DNA from: an uncultured Collinsella sp.
Lineage (GTDB): Bacteria > Actinomycetota > Coriobacteriia > Coriobacteriales > Coriobacteriaceae
DNA length: 26,170 nucleotides
Reading direction: 5' to 3'
Assembly: GCA_905207425.1 (NCBI GenBank)
Contig: CAJLLB010000015.1
Coordinates: 1-26,170 of the forward strand
A program made the translations under genes and the position numbers. The notes under the pieces are model-generated. The model ran no database searches and was not told the DNA's origin. It worked only from the letters and a program-made list of their open reading frames with translations. Below, piece by piece: positions 8,937 to 16,242 of the stretch (positions are counted from its first letter, which is position 1; every line of letters starts with the position of its first letter).

Positions 8937-10407
8937 CTGTCGCCGTGAGACTCGAGCGGTATCCCTCCGGCACGCGCGTCTCCTTCAGGAGGTAGTACTT
9001 GTTACCGTGATTCTTGTTGTAGAGATCGTCGAAGTTGATGACGCCGTTGTCATCGTCGTTCGTGAGCGTTAGGTGGCCGGCCTCGTCCGTGGTGCCGGAG
9101 CCGAGGAGCGCGTTCTTGTCATTGGTCGTATCTGTAAAGTTCTCGTCTGTTTTGTACAGCGCGAACTCGGCGCTCTGTACGAACTTGCCGTCCTGGTCGA
9201 ACTTTATGATGTCGGACTCGGGCACCGTCACGAGGTTGAACTTGAGCTCCATGTTGGAGTCGGTGGCGCCGCGCTCCAGGTAGAAGAACTTGAGGGTGTG
9301 GTTGGTGTCGTCGGCGAAGGTGTTGCCTTCCCAGCTCGTGTCGCCGGCCTTGCCCGCCTCCTGGTACTTGCTCTTCAGCGTGCCGTTGTAATTGTCGTTT
9401 ACCTTAATGTCGCCCGTATGAAAGTTGATGCTCAGACTCGCGCGGTTGTGAATACCGCCGATATCACCCACGAGGACATCATCGATGAACACCCAGACGT
9501 CATCATCGCCGGCGAACTCGAAGGTCATGTCATTATTATTGTTCGTCAGGCCGCCCTTGGGCTGCACGAATCGCGTGGACATTGAGAGACCGAAGTGGTG
9601 GTTGACGGGTTTGCCGCCGTTGTAGCGCGAATCACCGGTGTTGTCTGCCTTGATGCCGGTTTGGACGAGCTGGCCGTTTTCCTCTTTGAACACCTTGTCT
9701 GCCGCGTCGAACGGGAAGAACTGACCCTGGTGGGACGAATCGCCCACTTTGTCAATGCCCCAGGTGCCATAGATGTCGAAGGCATTCTTGTCAGCGTTGT
9801 AGGCTGCGTAGTTTTCGGAGCTGTCATAGACGTAGTAGCCGCCCTGAACCTTGAGGAGGCCCGTCACGCCAAAATGGGACGTCTTGCCGGTCTGGGCAGA
9901 GGAATCGAACAGGTAGCGGAGGGACTCGTCGCCCAAGGCTTCGGAAAGCTTCGGGTAGCCGTCTGAAAGCGTGTTGTTGACGATGCCGGGCCGCGGGCTC
10001 GTGCCGCCCGTCCATTGGTTGAGCGGCCCATCACCCTTGCCGTCGTTAAACTGGAACTTGTGGCCTGCGTTGACGCCGCCGCTGCCGGAAACCGACAGAT
10101 GGTCATCGGGATTCACCCAGTAATCAAACAGGTTGATCGTCGTCCCCGAGGGCGAGGTCGTCGGAACCGTGTGGTCGGAGATCGCCGCCTCGGCACGAAG
10201 CGGCAGGAAGAAACTCGCCGTCAGCGCGACGGCGAGGGCCAGAACAATCGCATATGGCGAAACCGGGCGCAGCCCACGACGGCGGCCATAAGACATGACG
10301 GACCACCGCTCGCGCGGCCGATGTTCACCAGGAAGTTCCCTGCTTAGACACCCCCCCCCGGTAGCAATATTCACGAGTCGAGACGTCATCTCTCTGAGCT
10401 CCTGCAT
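8782..10407 (-). CDS. Secreted head of the giant surface protein, 5' part (fibro-slime/PA14-like and SpaA-like domains), ends by frameshift
   Basis: Start chosen at the ATG at 10407 because GGGGAGGAA lies 4 nt upstream, the best ribosome binding site in the region; this gives 541 aa. Residues 17-19 are encoded by nine consecutive G. A second ATG (10296, residue 38, MSYGRRRG) directly precedes a classic signal peptide (hydrophobic stretch about 52-70, ending AEA near 73), so a start there is the main alternative. About residues 298-320 contain DDDVWVFIDDVLVGDIGG, typical of fibro-slime/PA14-like ligand-binding domains of secreted adhesins. Residues about 400-475 form a SpaA/CnaB-like domain (FALYKTD ... 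LLKETRVPEGY). After INRGGMGV the frame runs into 20-odd unrelated residues and a stop, while the next frame down continues the protein, so this is the N-terminal piece of the shaft protein at 33-8936. As it stands the product would be secreted but not anchored. Confidence 0.8.
   Translation of the reverse strand: MQELREMTSRLVNIATGGGCLSRELPGEHRPRERWSVMSYGRRRGLRPVSPYAIVLALAVALTASFFLPLRAEAAISDHTVPTTSPSGTTINLFDYWVNPDDHLSVSGSGGVNAGHKFQFNDGKGDGPLNQWTGGTSPRPGIVNNTLSDGYPKLSEALGDESLRYLFDSSAQTGKTSHFGVTGLLKVQGGYYVYDSSENYAAYNADKNAFDIYGTWGIDKVGDSSHQGQFFPFDAADKVFKEENGQLVQTGIKADNTGDSRYNGGKPVNHHFGLSMSTRFVQPKGGLTNNNNDMTFEFAGDDDVWVFIDDVLVGDIGGIHNRASLSINFHTGDIKVNDNYNGTLKSKYQEAGKAGDTSWEGNTFADDTNHTLKFFYLERGATDSNMELKFNLVTVPESDIIKFDQDGKFVQSAEFALYKTDENFTDTTNDKNALLGSGTTDEAGHLTLTNDDDNGVINFDDLYNKNHGNKYYLLKETRVPEGYRSSLTATGGSMQLEYVPASAENGAGGVIINRGGMGVEDWCVCRREGDHHRTGERVQGG
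10351..10359 (-). repeat. G9 homopolymer tract, candidate phase-variation switch of the surface protein
   Basis: Nine G on the coding (minus) strand form codons 17-19 of the reading frame that begins at 10407. With nine G the frame is open into the signal peptide. With eight the ribosome meets TAA two codons after the tract (GTC TAA). With ten it meets TGA about nine codons after the tract. This all-or-none frame logic is what is expected of slipped-strand phase variation. If translation instead starts at 10296, the tract would lie in the untranslated leader. Confidence 0.7.
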
Positions 10408-10410
10408 AAT

Positions 10411-10419
10411 TTCCTCCCC
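10411..10419 (-). promoter_or_regulatory. Strong ribosome binding site of the giant surface protein
   Basis: GGGGAGGAA on the minus strand, 4 nt before the ATG at 10407. It decides the start upstream of the G tract. The alternative ATG at 10296 has only a weak GGTGG-like match upstream. Confidence 0.7.
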
Positions 10420-10518
10420 AGTCACACGGCGACCTGCCCGGGCACTCCCCGGGGGGCCGAGGCAGTCTGGCACATGCCCGCAGTCGTTCAAGGAATACCA
10501 AGCCCGGCATATGTCTCT

Positions 10519-10530
10519 TAAGATATCTTA
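10519..10530. promoter_or_regulatory. Perfect 12-bp palindrome upstream of the surface-protein gene
   Basis: TAAGATATCTTA is a perfect palindrome in an AT-rich patch about 110 nt before the surface-protein start and about 65 nt beyond the M20 peptidase stop codon. It lies where the promoter of the surface gene is expected, so an operator role is possible. I could not assign -35/-10 boxes with confidence. Confidence 0.3.
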
Positions 10531-10576
10531 GTCTTTTTCTATGACAGTTTTTGTCTCATTACCGATGAAATCGGCT

Positions 10577-10594
10577 CAGTCCCTTTGTCACATT
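10577..10594. repeat. Half copy of the dispersed TGTGACAAAGGGA palindrome
   Basis: CAGTCCCTTTGTCACATT matches the right arm and loop of the palindromes at 19250-19280 and 20797-20829. The left arm is missing. It ends directly at the stop codon of the M20 peptidase gene. A small separate hairpin (CCGAT-GAA-ATCGG, 10562-10574) lies beside it. Confidence 0.6.
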
Positions 10595-12022
10595 CTAGAG
10601 CGTGTGGAGCAGGGCGATGAGGAAGCGGATGCCTTGGAGGTAGGCGCGACGGGTGATGCGCTCGTTGGTGCCGTGGACACCGCGGTCACATTCGTCATCG
10701 TCGACCACAAAGGCGGAGAAGCGGATGCACTCGCGGCAAATGCGCTGGTAGTTGGCGGCATCGGTTGCGCCAATCACGGTCGAGGGCACGATGCTCATCG
10801 GCTCTTGGCCCACCGCAGACGATCCGTTTTCCTCCGTCGGCTTGGGATCACGGAAATAGCGGGCGGCGATGGCGCGGACGGCCTCGAGCCCCGGTCCACC
10901 GATGCGCGGGGACGGCGAGGGCTCGGAGCTGCCGGGGCCCAGCTCGACCTCGACTCGGCCGGCGAGCCCAGCGGTGGCAACGGCCTCGCGGCAGCAGGCC
11001 ACGACATCGGCCACGCTCGTACCCTCGAGCATGCGGAAGTTGATATTGGCCCACATATCCTGCGGCATTACGTTGGCGCCGGTGCTGCCACCCTCGATCT
11101 GCGTGGGCGCGCAGGTGGTCGTCACCAGCGGATAGAGCTTTTTGCTGGCGAGGCAATCGCGGACAATGGCATCCCCGTTGGCGGCAATTTCATCGGCCGT
11201 GTAGAGCCCCAACTCGACGAGTTGAGCGGCAAGCAAGTCGGTCACGCGCGTCGGCCACTCGATATCGCAGATTGCGGTGATGGCACGGCTGAGCACCTCG
11301 AGCGATGTGCCGCCGTAGGGGTTGGACGAATGCCCGCCCTCACTCTTCGTCTTGAGTATGATATCGGCGTAACCCTTCTCCGCGAGGTCGGCATGCATAA
11401 GCCAGCCCTCGCCCGCGCCATACTCGGCAGCCGAAACAATACGGTAGTCACCCTCGTCGATCAGATATTCAAGTTCAACGCCACGCTTCTCGAGCACACG
11501 ACCGATCGCCCCCGCGCCGTACTGCGTGGTTTCCTCGTCCTGGCCAAAGGCCAGCAGCAGCGTTCGTTCGTGTTGCCAGCCGTGCGCCAGCGCATACTCA
11601 ACGGCCTCCAAGATGCCCGCAACCTGGTCTTTCATATCGATGGCGCCGCGACCCCAAATATAGGTGTCGTCCACGTGCCCGCTAAAGGGATCGTGCGTCC
11701 AGTCCGTCTCGGTGCCCGGCACCACGGGAACCACGTCCATGTGGCCCATGAGCATGACCGGCTTGAGGGCGGGGTCGGTGCCGGCAAGCGTCACGAGCAG
11801 CGAATGGTCGATGAGCTCGACCTCGCCCGTCGCAAACACGCGCGGCCAGCCCTGCTGCATATAGGCGCGCAGGTCGTCAAACGCCTGCCAGTCCACCGTC
11901 TGGGCATCCATGCTCGAAATCGTCGGAAACGACAGCACGCGGCCCAGGCGCTCGCACGCGCCGACCTCATCGATATCGGCAAAATCATCCTCGTGCGCAA
12001 AGAAGCGCCAAACCTCGGCCAT
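10595..12022 (-). CDS. M20-family zinc metallopeptidase (carboxypeptidase/deacylase-like)
   Basis: A 475-aa enzyme of the M20 family, cytosolic dinuclear zinc hydrolases that cleave peptides or N-acyl amino acids. Start chosen at the ATG preceded by GGAGG with a 5-6 nt gap; an in-frame TTG four codons upstream overlaps that ribosome binding site and is unlikely. Visible motifs are GHMDVVP (about 93-99, zinc ligand His and neighbouring Asp), WGRGAIDMKD (about 123-132, bridging Asp), GQDEET (about 160-165, general-base Glu plus zinc-ligand Glu), LIDEGD (about 187-192, zinc ligand Asp) and a C-terminal HGTNE (last zinc His). The middle GGHSSNPYGG is the usual dimerisation/lid-domain motif. The full length and motif layout resemble the PM20D1/carboxypeptidase S branch more than ArgE or DapE. 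The substrate is unknown. It lies downstream of the amino-acid importer operon, which fits amino-acid or peptide use, but a palindrome separates them. Confidence 0.9.
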   Translation of the reverse strand: MAEVWRFFAHEDDFADIDEVGACERLGRVLSFPTISSMDAQTVDWQAFDDLRAYMQQGWPRVFATGEVELIDHSLLVTLAGTDPALKPVMLMGHMDVVPVVPGTETDWTHDPFSGHVDDTYIWGRGAIDMKDQVAGILEAVEYALAHGWQHERTLLLAFGQDEETTQYGAGAIGRVLEKRGVELEYLIDEGDYRIVSAAEYGAGEGWLMHADLAEKGYADIILKTKSEGGHSSNPYGGTSLEVLSRAITAICDIEWPTRVTDLLAAQLVELGLYTADEIAANGDAIVRDCLASKKLYPLVTTTCAPTQIEGGSTGANVMPQDMWANINFRMLEGTSVADVVACCREAVATAGLAGRVEVELGPGSSEPSPSPRIGGPGLEAVRAIAARYFRDPKPTEENGSSAVGQEPMSIVPSTVIGATDAANYQRICRECIRFSAFVVDDDECDRGVHGTNERITRRAYLQGIRFLIALLHTL

Positions 12023-12038
12023 GCCTTCCTCCAAAAAT

Positions 12039-12071
12039 AACGTGGCAAAGAGGCGGTCCCTTTGCCACGTT
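12039..12071. repeat. Palindrome beyond the importer ATPase gene, variant of the dispersed family
   Basis: 12-nt arms AACGTGGCAAAG and CTTTGCCACGTT with a 9-nt spacer, lying between the ATPase stop and the M20 start. The spacer still contains GGTCC, and the arms resemble GTGACAAAG/CTTTGTCAC of the other copies, so I group it with them. It may act as a transcription stop or mRNA 3'-end stabiliser, but there is no T run. The left coordinate may be off by one. Confidence 0.6.
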
Positions 12072-12079
12072 CGCTTGCA

Positions 12080-12865
12080 TTATTTGTCGTTGAGATAACG
12101 CGAGAGGAACTCGCGGGTGCGCTGGTGCTTGGGATTGCCGAAGAGCTCAGCCGGCGCGGCGTCCTCGAGCACCACGCCCTTGTCCATAAAGACCACGCGG
12201 TCGGACACCGTGCGGGCAAAAGCCATCTCGTGCGTGACGACGACCATGGTCATGCCGTCGGCGGCGAGCTTGCGCATGACCTCGAGCACCTCGCCCACGA
12301 TCTCGGGGTCGAGCGCAGAGGTCGGCTCGTCGAACAGCATGATTTGCGGGTTCATGCACAGAGCGCGGGCGATGGCCACGCGCTGCTTTTGGCCGCCGGA
12401 CAGGCGACCCACGGCGGCGTGTGCGAACTTTTCGAGTCCCACGCTTGCCAGATGCTCTAGCGCGACCTTTTCGGCCTCGGCCTTGCTCATCTTTTTGAGC
12501 GTGACGGGCGCGAGGGTACAGTTGTCGAGCACATCCATGTTGTTGAACAGGTTAAAGCCCTGGAACACCATGCCGATGTCCTCGCGGAGTTTATTGATGT
12601 TGCAGCGCTCGGCCGTGAGGTCCTGGCCGTGGAACCAGATATGGCCCGCGTCCGGGGTCTCGAGCAGGTTGAGGCAGCGCAAGAAGGTCGACTTGCCCGA
12701 GCCCGAGGCGCCGATGATGGTGACGACCTCGCCGGGATTGACAGCGAGGTCGATGCCCTTGAGTACCTCGAGCGAGCCGAAGCTCTTGCGCAGGCCCTCG
12801 ACGCGGATGAGCGGCTCTTGGTTTTGCGCGGCGGCCGCAGCGCCGGTAGTGGCGGTATCTGCCAT
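12080..12865 (-). CDS. Polar amino-acid ABC importer, ATPase subunit
   Basis: ATP-binding subunit (261 aa) of a PAAT-type amino-acid importer such as those for glutamine, arginine or cystine. Start chosen at MADTATTG because AGGAG lies 7-8 nt upstream; 25 more in-frame codons upstream overlap the permease gene and look non-coding. Motifs are Walker [11 protein letters not shown]-loop VFQGFNLF, signature LSGGQKQR, Walker [13 protein letters not shown] and H-loop VTHEM, all canonical, so the subunit should be catalytically competent. It is the last gene of a three-gene operon (lipoprotein, permease, ATPase) and starts 22 nt after the permease stop. An Ala/Thr-rich N-terminus of about 20 aa precedes the core domain. 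Substrate specificity cannot be read from the sequence. Confidence 0.93.
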   Translation of the reverse strand: MADTATTGAAAAAQNQEPLIRVEGLRKSFGSLEVLKGIDLAVNPGEVVTIIGASGSGKSTFLRCLNLLETPDAGHIWFHGQDLTAERCNINKLREDIGMVFQGFNLFNNMDVLDNCTLAPVTLKKMSKAEAEKVALEHLASVGLEKFAHAAVGRLSGGQKQRVAIARALCMNPQIMLFDEPTSALDPEIVGEVLEVMRKLAADGMTMVVVTHEMAFARTVSDRVVFMDKGVVLEDAAPAELFGNPKHQRTREFLSRYLNDK

Positions 12866-12887
12866 GATGATTCTCCTCGTCTTGAGC

Positions 12888-14036
12888 CTAGTTGGAGCTG
12901 GGCAGCGTGGCCGGGGCCTCGGCGCCGAGCTTTTTGCCAAAGGCCTCGAGCAGGCGGCTCGCCACGAGCGTCAGGATCAGGTAGACCACGAGTGCAACGC
13001 AGTAGACCTCCATCTGGCGGTAGTACACGCCGGCGACGGTGGTGGTGGCGTACATGAGGTCGAACACGCCGATGACCGAAAGCACCGACGAATCCTTGAT
13101 ATTGATGATGAGCTCGTTGGTGAGTGCGGGGATCGCGTTTTTAATGCCCTGGGGGAACACGACCTTGCGCATGGCCTGCCACTGCGACAGACCCAACGAA
13201 CGCGCCGCCTCGGCCTGGCCGGCGTCGATGGACTCGATGCCGCCGCGCAGGACTTCCATCATGTATGCGGTGGAGTTGAGCGAAATGGTGACGAGGCCGG
13301 CAGTGAAGGTGCTCCAGATCTGGTTGGCCTGGGCGGTCTCGAAGCCCATGCTGCGCAGGACGGTAAAGCCCGCGTAATAGATGAGCAGACCCTGGACCAT
13401 CATGGGCGTGCCGCGCACGATGGTGGAGTAAACGGTCGCAAAGCCGCGGCCGATGCTCTTAAAGAAACGCGTGAGATCGTTGTCCACACGGTCGAACGTC
13501 TGGATGCGCAGGAACACGAAAAGCAGCGCCAGGAAAAAGGCGATGACGGTGCCGAAGGTGGCAAGCGCGATGGTGATCTCGATACCGCGAATGAAGAAGT
13601 CACCGCTCTTGTAGGTCATGTAGACCAGGCTCGACAAAAAGTCGCTGGGGTTGGAATCCGAGACAATGCTCACCTGCACCAGGTCGATAAACGACATGAC
13701 GCAGCGGTCCACGAAAAAGATCGCCGCGATGGCGACCACGACGTAGCTGCCCAGGCGTGCGCCACGACGGCAGCGCTCGGATGCGAACGGCGACTTTTCG
13801 CGATAGTCGTTCCAGTGCATGAGCTTGGTGACCAGCGCCGCCGCCGACACGACGAGCCAGGCCCAAAGGATTGCCCAGAGGCAGTCTTGGAACACGCCCG
13901 TAGGCGCCAAGAAACTCATCGGCGTGGGGTTGCGCTGGCTAAACGCCAGGCCGAGCGCCGCGATGACGCTCGTGCCCAGGTATACATAACGGTGGTCTGC
14001 CTTGATAAAGGAGGCCAGGCGATTGATGGTTTTCAT
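12888..14036 (-). CDS. Polar amino-acid ABC importer, permease subunit with extra N-terminal membrane segments
   Basis: Inner-membrane channel subunit (382 aa) of the HisM/GlnP type. The C-terminal 230 aa form the usual permease core, starting near [12 protein letters not shown] and carrying the EAA loop ([17 protein letters not shown] ... GIKNAIPAL) that docks on the ATPase. Ahead of it lie about 150 extra residues with roughly three hydrophobic segments (around 20-35, 50-70 and 95-115), so the protein is longer than the 220-240 aa typical of the family. GGGAGG stands 4 nt before the ATG. It begins 9 nt after the stop of the binding-protein gene. As the only permease in the operon, it probably homodimerises. 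Confidence 0.9.
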   Translation of the reverse strand: MKTINRLASFIKADHRYVYLGTSVIAALGLAFSQRNPTPMSFLAPTGVFQDCLWAILWAWLVVSAAALVTKLMHWNDYREKSPFASERCRRGARLGSYVVVAIAAIFFVDRCVMSFIDLVQVSIVSDSNPSDFLSSLVYMTYKSGDFFIRGIEITIALATFGTVIAFFLALLFVFLRIQTFDRVDNDLTRFFKSIGRGFATVYSTIVRGTPMMVQGLLIYYAGFTVLRSMGFETAQANQIWSTFTAGLVTISLNSTAYMMEVLRGGIESIDAGQAEAARSLGLSQWQAMRKVVFPQGIKNAIPALTNELIINIKDSSVLSVIGVFDLMYATTTVAGVYYRQMEVYCVALVVYLILTLVASRLLEAFGKKLGAEAPATLPSSN

Positions 14037-14045
14037 GCTGCCTCC

Positions 14046-14972
14046 CTATGCCGGCTGACGGTCGAGGCACGCGTCCCACATTTGGTCGCGCTCCTCTTGG
14101 CTAATGCCCTTGAGTGTCTTGTCGATGAGCTTAAGCAGTTTGTCCGAGCCCTTGCGGCAGCCGACGTTTGCCGTGACCTCCTGCTTAAAGCCCTCGCCCT
14201 CGGCAAATCGAATCGGCACGATACCCGGGTTTTGGGCCATATAGCCCTTCTCGTTCTCGGTATTGTAGGTCACGGCGTCGCAGGTGCCCTGCAGCAGGTT
14301 CGAAAACACCGTGGGGACCGAATCGACCGGGTTCTTGTGGACAACGCCCGGGATCTCGTCGATGACGGTATCGAGCATGGTGTCCTTTTGGCCGAGGACC
14401 GTTGCGCCGCTAAAGTCGCTGAGCTTGGTCGCATTTTGGTAGGGCGAGCCCTCTTTTACGAACAGGCCAAAGTAGCCAATGAAGTACGGGTCGGAAAAGC
14501 CGACGGACTCCTCGCGCTCGGGCGTGGCGCTCATGCCGGCAATGATGAGGTCGATCTGGCCGTTGTTGAGCGAATCGATAAGACCCGAGAAGCCCTGCTT
14601 GACGGCGACGGGCTCGCCACCGAGGGCCTTGCAGACGATCTTGGCGATCTGCACGTCGTAACCATCGGCATAGGCGCCCTGCACGTTGTCGATGGGGATA
14701 GTGTACTTGCTGGCTTCGGAGACCTGCCAGTTGTACGGGGCGTAGGCCGCCTCCATGCCGATGCGGATCTTGTCCTTGCCGATCACGGAATCGGACAGGT
14801 CGTCGCGACCGCCGCCCGTCGTGGGCTGGGCCACTTCCAGCGTGGAGGGGCGCTGGCAACCGGCAAGTGCGCCGGCGACGACGGAAGCGCTCGCAGCAAA
14901 CGCACTGCCTAAGAAGATACGACGGCTGCACACCGGCTGTGGATGCGCGTCGCGTTGATGGGGAGAATGCAT
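14046..14972 (-). CDS. Amino-acid ABC importer, substrate-binding lipoprotein (SBP family 3), probable Tat signal
   Basis: Extracytoplasmic solute-binding protein (308 aa) that delivers substrate to the permease just downstream. Start chosen at MHSPHQRD, preceded by GGGAAGG. The signal peptide contains SRRIFLG, close to the twin-arginine consensus S-R-R-x-F-L-K, and ends in a lipobox LAGC with Cys39 as the lipid-modified residue. The mature part has family-3 features: DKIRIGMEAAYAPYNW, YADGYDVQIAK, GLIDSLNNGQIDLIIAGMSATPER and FSDPYF. Canonical Arg (TPER) and Asp (near NTE) residues that bind the amino-acid backbone appear present. It is the first gene of the importer operon. The substrate is not determined. 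Confidence 0.92.
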   Translation of the reverse strand: MHSPHQRDAHPQPVCSRRIFLGSAFAASASVVAGALAGCQRPSTLEVAQPTTGGGRDDLSDSVIGKDKIRIGMEAAYAPYNWQVSEASKYTIPIDNVQGAYADGYDVQIAKIVCKALGGEPVAVKQGFSGLIDSLNNGQIDLIIAGMSATPEREESVGFSDPYFIGYFGLFVKEGSPYQNATKLSDFSGATVLGQKDTMLDTVIDEIPGVVHKNPVDSVPTVFSNLLQGTCDAVTYNTENEKGYMAQNPGIVPIRFAEGEGFKQEVTANVGCRKGSDKLLKLIDKTLKGISQEERDQMWDACLDRQPA

Positions 14973-15112
14973 AATCTGCCTTCCCTGTTGAATCGTATGC
15001 TGACGACTTAACAGGATATACGCCAGCAACTAGCAGCGCAGCACAAGCTCGAAAAATTAATAGACACGCGGTAGTCATTGGGGACGCCGATGTTTTGGCA
15101 ATGCCGGCGAGC

Positions 15113-15207
15113 GACGTCCAGAGCGAACAAGTGGCATGAAAAAGGCAAGGCATGACCAGAAGGTCTATGCCTTGCCTTTTGAATGACAACTTGTCGCTCT
15201 GGACGAC
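15113..15207. repeat. Nested inverted repeats downstream of the epimerase gene
   Basis: An outer imperfect pair (about 15115-15132 with 15189-15205, CGTCCAGAGCGAACAAGT against the complement of ACTTGTCGCTCTGGACG, one base bulged) encloses a perfect inner pair (15140-15153 with 15167-15180). The whole could fold as a long rod in either strand. It is between the importer lipoprotein gene and the epimerase stop codon. Confidence 0.6.
15140..15180. terminator. Bidirectional intrinsic terminator-like hairpin
   Basis: Perfect 14-bp arms AAAAGGCAAGGCAT and ATGCCTTGCCTTTT. The loop itself contains a GACC/GGTC pair. The stem ends in T4-T5 on both strands. It lies about 55 nt beyond the stop of the minus-strand epimerase gene and would end its transcript before the importer operon. 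Confidence 0.65.
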
Positions 15208-15235
15208 GCGCAGCATCGACCGAGCGGCGGAACCT

Positions 15236-16129
15236 CTAGAGCAAGGTAACGCTAAAACTGCGCTTGTCCGTCTCGCCCGGCGCCAGCGTGATCGTGTTGA
15301 CCTTGTGCTCAAAAACGTCGTCCTCGGTGTCCATGGTGGTGTGACCGGTCCAGGGCTCGAGCGCCACAAACGGGGCGTCGTTGGCGGCAGACCACACGCC
15401 GATGTACTTAAAGCCCTCAAAGTCGATCTTGACGCCGTGGCCCGACTTGCGACCGCGCAGCGTGAGCGTGGAGCCCGGGGTATCGGTGAACATGATGGCA
15501 TCGTTATCGAAGCTGCGGTGCGTAATGGGCAGCACGTCCGAGTTATCGGGAGCCTTGTAGCTACCCTCGAACGTCATAAGACCGTCGGGCGTGATGATGG
15601 GAGCCTCGTTAGTCCAAGCCTCGGTAAACGCCAGCTCGTAATCCTCGAACGCCTCGTCTTCGGCACCGGGGGCGGGCACGTTGAATGCAGGATGACCGCC
15701 CACCGAGAACGGCAGGGCCACGTCGCCGGTGTTGGTGACGGCAAAGGTCTGCGTGAGCGTGGCGTCGCCGGTCAGGGCATAGGTCATGTTGAGCTTAAAG
15801 TGGAACGGGAACGCCTTGAGCGACTCGGGCGTGTCAGTGATCTCGTACGTTACCGAGGAGCCGTCCTCCGAAACCTCGACCAACTTGTGCTCGACGATGC
15901 GAGCGAGTCCGTGGCGCGGCATCTCGCAGGTGCCGGCCGCAGATGTCGCCATGTTGTTGCGCAGCGATCCCACGATGGGGAACAGGATAGGCGCATGCTT
16001 GCCCCAAAAGGCCGGGTCGCCCTGCCACAGATACTCGTTGCCGTTGAGGGCAAGGCTCGTGAGCTGAGCGCCCATGGAATCGATGGCCGCGGTGAGGCTG
16101 CCGCGCTTGATGGTAGTGACGGTAGACAT
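15236..16129 (-). CDS. Aldose 1-epimerase family protein (LacX/galactose-mutarotase-like)
   Basis: A 297-aa cytosolic sugar-ring epimerase of the galactose mutarotase-like superfamily, closest in style to the LacX/YeaD group that acts on aldoses or sugar phosphates. Start at MSTVTTIKRG, with GGAGGAAG 4-5 nt upstream; eight further in-frame codons upstream contain the ribosome binding site. Motifs are NGNEYLWQGDPAFWGKHAPILFP'-type N-terminal beta core (read as NEYLWQ and HAPILFPIVG), PRHGLAR (first catalytic His region), FSVGGHPAFNVP (second His), and WSAANDAPFVALEPWTG containing the Glu expected as the general base. It follows the acidic membrane protein gene with a 113-nt gap that holds an operator-like inverted repeat, so it may have its own promoter. 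Confidence 0.9.
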   Translation of the reverse strand: MSTVTTIKRGSLTAAIDSMGAQLTSLALNGNEYLWQGDPAFWGKHAPILFPIVGSLRNNMATSAAGTCEMPRHGLARIVEHKLVEVSEDGSSVTYEITDTPESLKAFPFHFKLNMTYALTGDATLTQTFAVTNTGDVALPFSVGGHPAFNVPAPGAEDEAFEDYELAFTEAWTNEAPIITPDGLMTFEGSYKAPDNSDVLPITHRSFDNDAIMFTDTPGSTLTLRGRKSGHGVKIDFEGFKYIGVWSAANDAPFVALEPWTGHTTMDTEDDVFEHKVNTITLAPGETDKRSFSVTLL

Positions 16130-16149
16130 GCTACTTCCTCCAAAAGTAA

Positions 16150-16172
16150 ACAATAGTGTCGAGGGCTATTGT
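16150..16172. promoter_or_regulatory. Operator-like inverted repeat upstream of the epimerase gene
   Basis: ACAATAG and CTATTGT are perfect 7-nt arms spaced by 9 nt, just ahead of the epimerase ribosome binding site. The size and position fit a dimeric repressor site, but no regulator gene adjoins and the assignment is tentative. Confidence 0.35.
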
Positions 16173-16242
16173 CCCACTCTTGGCGGCGGGACGGGACGGC
16201 AGGCGATTATTGAGTAGCCATAGCGGAATGAGCGGCGAGCGC

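Noticed and set aside
10437-10460. GC-rich palindromic stretch (CCCGGG and CCCCGGGG) upstream of the surface gene as a riboswitch
   Set aside because: Simple self-complementary blocks without any conserved riboswitch core that I recognise.
12117-14912. 931-codon plus-strand ORF across the importer operon
   Set aside because: It runs antisense to three clearly recognisable genes including their junctions, and its translation is Arg/Ala/Asp-rich without domains.
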